Part shown: positions 62,124 through 64,000 of the stretch, piece after piece
Position numbering within the stretch: position 1 is the first letter of the stretch
Layout: each line of letters opens with the position of its first letter
Origin: Panagrolaimus kolymaensis
Taxonomy: Eukaryota; Nematoda; Chromadorea; Rhabditida; Panagrolaimidae
DNA length: 64,000 nucleotides
Direction: 5' to 3'
Assembly: GCA_028622995.1 (NCBI GenBank)
Contig: JAJQJQ010000030.1
Location: forward strand, 1,240,001 to 1,304,000
Program-made: the position numbers and the translations under genes
Notes under the pieces: model-generated
What the model saw: only the letters and a program-made list of their open reading frames with translations
Database searches by the model: none
What the model was told of the DNA's origin: nothing

Positions 62124-63484
62124 TTTTTGCAAACTTTTTGAATGCTTGTTATTTCTTTGATAGCTTTTTTGTTTTCATAAAAATTAAAATAAAGAACTCG
62201 TTTTTAATTAGAACCTTTGAAATAGCAAATTCCAAATTTTGTTACATACATAATCACAACTATGGTAATATCGACAAGCAATAAAAAGCAGCCAAACTTG
62301 AAAAACTATGAAACAAATGGAAAAGTTTTTTCAACGGTTAAAAGTGAGACAATAATAATTCTACCAAAGCTTTCAATAAGTTTGTTAGTGGATGGAGGAG
62401 GCTTAGTATTAGTAAAGTTAAAATTGCCTCATTTAAGTACATACTAACCTCATAATATCTGATGTTCAAAAAAAATCGAAAACTGTTACAAAAAATGTGA
62501 AGGTCAGTCGTTTTATTTTCTTAGAAATGCAACTGATGTCTCTATTAAAGACATTTTTGAATTACATACATACAATGTGGAAAAAACAAGCAACAAAAGA
62601 AGAAAGAAAAAAACATATAACAAATTTGAATTGAAAAATACAATGAAAATATGGTAGCAAGTTGTAAACGCAACGAACGACGGTTATGGATAATATTGAG
62701 GTCATCATCACATGATTCGGCTTTAACGTTAAAAAAATATCTTTAATTATGTCATTCTTTTTTCTAAATAAAAGAGAGAGAGGCTAAAAAATCAGACAAA
62801 TTTTTTTTTTAATAAGCTCAAAAAATTGTGGAAATGGCAAGCAAAAATATTTTACCAAAATCATGTTTATGCATTTTCTTAATTAGCTTGTTTTAAAATG
62901 GTGGTATTTGTAAATCCTAACATAGCGAAAGAAAATATTAATACAAAATAAAAAAGACGATGTCAAGATTCATGTGTAAACTTCTAAAACAATGATGCAT
63001 CAATTTGAGATTTGAACCAAGCAACAACAAATTTAGGTCTCAACACGGAATTTCATGGAGATGATTTGCAAGTTGCAAGCAAAACGTTGCAGATTTTTTG
63101 TATGTAATTTTTTCTTTCGCATTCCTAATTTCTGCCTTCTTTTTGCTTCACTAATTCCTTTATTTAGTTTTTCTTCGAATATTTATTCCTAAGTTTGATA
63201 TCGGTTTGATTATGTCGAAATTAATTTCTCCTAAACTAGTGTTGTACTTCCGAGCGGTTAAAATCATAGTTTATGCAACACATAAAAAGAAAAAAGACCG
63301 ATTTTTGAAAAAAAAATTTAGACCTTGAAACCATATTTTCACTTTATTCTAATTTTTCACCGTTCTCTTTATTCGTCTTCACAATGAAACGTTTTTTTAT
63401 TCCATCGTTCCATATAGTTTCCTACGCGCAGCTTATATCTATTTATCTAACATTTAACAACTTTTAGATCGTTTGCTGTTCACA
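62124..63484. other. Intergenic region QDPR-VPS13D
   Basis: QDPR 3' UTR (AATAAA at 62188), then about 1.2 kb without a supportable gene. A 61-codon ATG-started frame at 62262-62447 has no family resemblance. A TTTTAG acceptor ends at 63467, 17 bases before the VPS13D start. Confidence 0.5.
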
Positions 63485-63994
63485 ATGTTCAACAACTTGA
63501 TTACTGGTGTGCTGAATAATTATGTTGGGGAATATTTGGAGAATATCAATGCTCATCAACTATCAATCGCACTTTTACAAGGTATGTTTTTTTACAATCT
63601 TTGTGATTGCAACTGAAAGCATTAAAAAAAGATGCTTCTGTTTTTCACTGATTTTGTGAACATAAATGCTCGTTTGATTTTGTATTGCCTTTGTTTTATA
63701 CAGTTTTTATATCGTTTATCCTTTTTAGGAGAAGTCGAATTAGAAAATGTTCCACTCAAAAAGACGGCTTTGCGAAAGCTTGATGTTCCTCTTCAAGTCA
63801 AATCTGGTGTCATTGGTAAGCTAACTCTTAGCGTACCTATGACTCGAATGAAATCTGAACCATGGATCCTGAAAATGAGTGATTTGTTGGTTGTGCTCTC
63901 ACCATCCGATGGAAATTTCAATGCTAAAGACTTCGAAGCTGATGAACAAGCAAAAAAAGAACAACTTTTAACAGCTTTGGAAACTCATCATAAG
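63485..63994 (+). CDS. VPS13D: VPS13D N-terminus (gene continues past the window)
   Basis: N-terminal chorein region of a VPS13-type bridge lipid-transfer protein, closest in motif to VPS13D, which acts at organelle contact sites in lipid transfer and in mitochondrial and peroxisomal maintenance. Exon 1 is 63485-63581. Exon 2 starts at 63729 and probably ends at 63994 (AAG|GTTTGT); the frame is also open to the window edge. The 121 visible residues include '[19 protein letters not shown]', '[18 protein letters not shown]', '[19 protein letters not shown]' and '[18 protein letters not shown]', the conserved chorein pattern of the VPS13 family. Family proteins exceed 3000 residues, so only the first few per cent is present. 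The start ATG follows an acceptor by 17 bases. Confidence 0.92.
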
Positions 63995-64000
63995 GTTTGT

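Noticed and set aside
62262..62447. ATG-started 61-codon frame after QDPR
   Set aside because: No family resemblance, no splice or poly(A) context of its own; length is within chance.
1..64000. CRISPR arrays, bacterial operons, phage or plasmid modules
   Set aside because: No regular spacer-repeat structure or prokaryotic gene organisation; introns and gene families show nuclear DNA of an animal.

Overview
The window is eukaryotic and most likely from a nematode or a similarly small, very AT-rich invertebrate genome. The genes are split by introns with GTAAG-like donors and TTTTAG or TTTCAG acceptors. The conserved genes have tiny introns (about 50-110 bases), and several start codons lie 17-46 bases after a strong splice acceptor, as expected for spliced-leader trans-splicing or short 5' UTR introns. 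The CALHM channel gene resembles nematode CLHM-1. The species cannot be named from sequence alone. All exon models were built by eye from reading frame, splice sites and family resemblance.

Left block (1-15.3 kb): the 3' end of an SLC35E1-type nucleotide-sugar/triose-phosphate transporter (+), CHMP4/Snf7 of ESCRT-III (-), the NAC beta subunit BTF3 (+), TRAPPC13 (+), a calcium homeostasis modulator channel (-), and an unrecognised small single-pass membrane protein (-).

Middle block (15.3-51.3 kb): extremely AT-rich sequence with one supportable gene, a four-exon unrecognised secreted protein at 25.4-26.3 kb (-). It also holds two palindromic MITE-like elements with clean target duplications (40.5 kb, TA; 47.5 kb, TTAA or TA), simple repeats, a GC-rich hairpin and many copies of a short palindromic motif, TAC(C/G)GTA.

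Right block (51.3-64 kb): a 2.4-kb LTR retrotransposon with 217-bp LTRs that look identical, a 5-bp target duplication, and a single gag-protease ORF without reverse transcriptase, RNase H or integrase. It is followed by four genes, all on +: an unrecognised multi-pass membrane protein, an SECp43/TRNAU1AP-type two-RRM protein with extra acidic and RS-like regions, dihydropteridine reductase (QDPR), and the N-terminus of VPS13D, which runs off the window.

The neighbours are mostly unrelated housekeeping genes (membrane traffic, translation, pterin metabolism), so no operon-like pathway is evident. The least explained items are the gag-protease-only retrotransposon, the two MITEs, the motif-rich gene desert and three unrecognised proteins.
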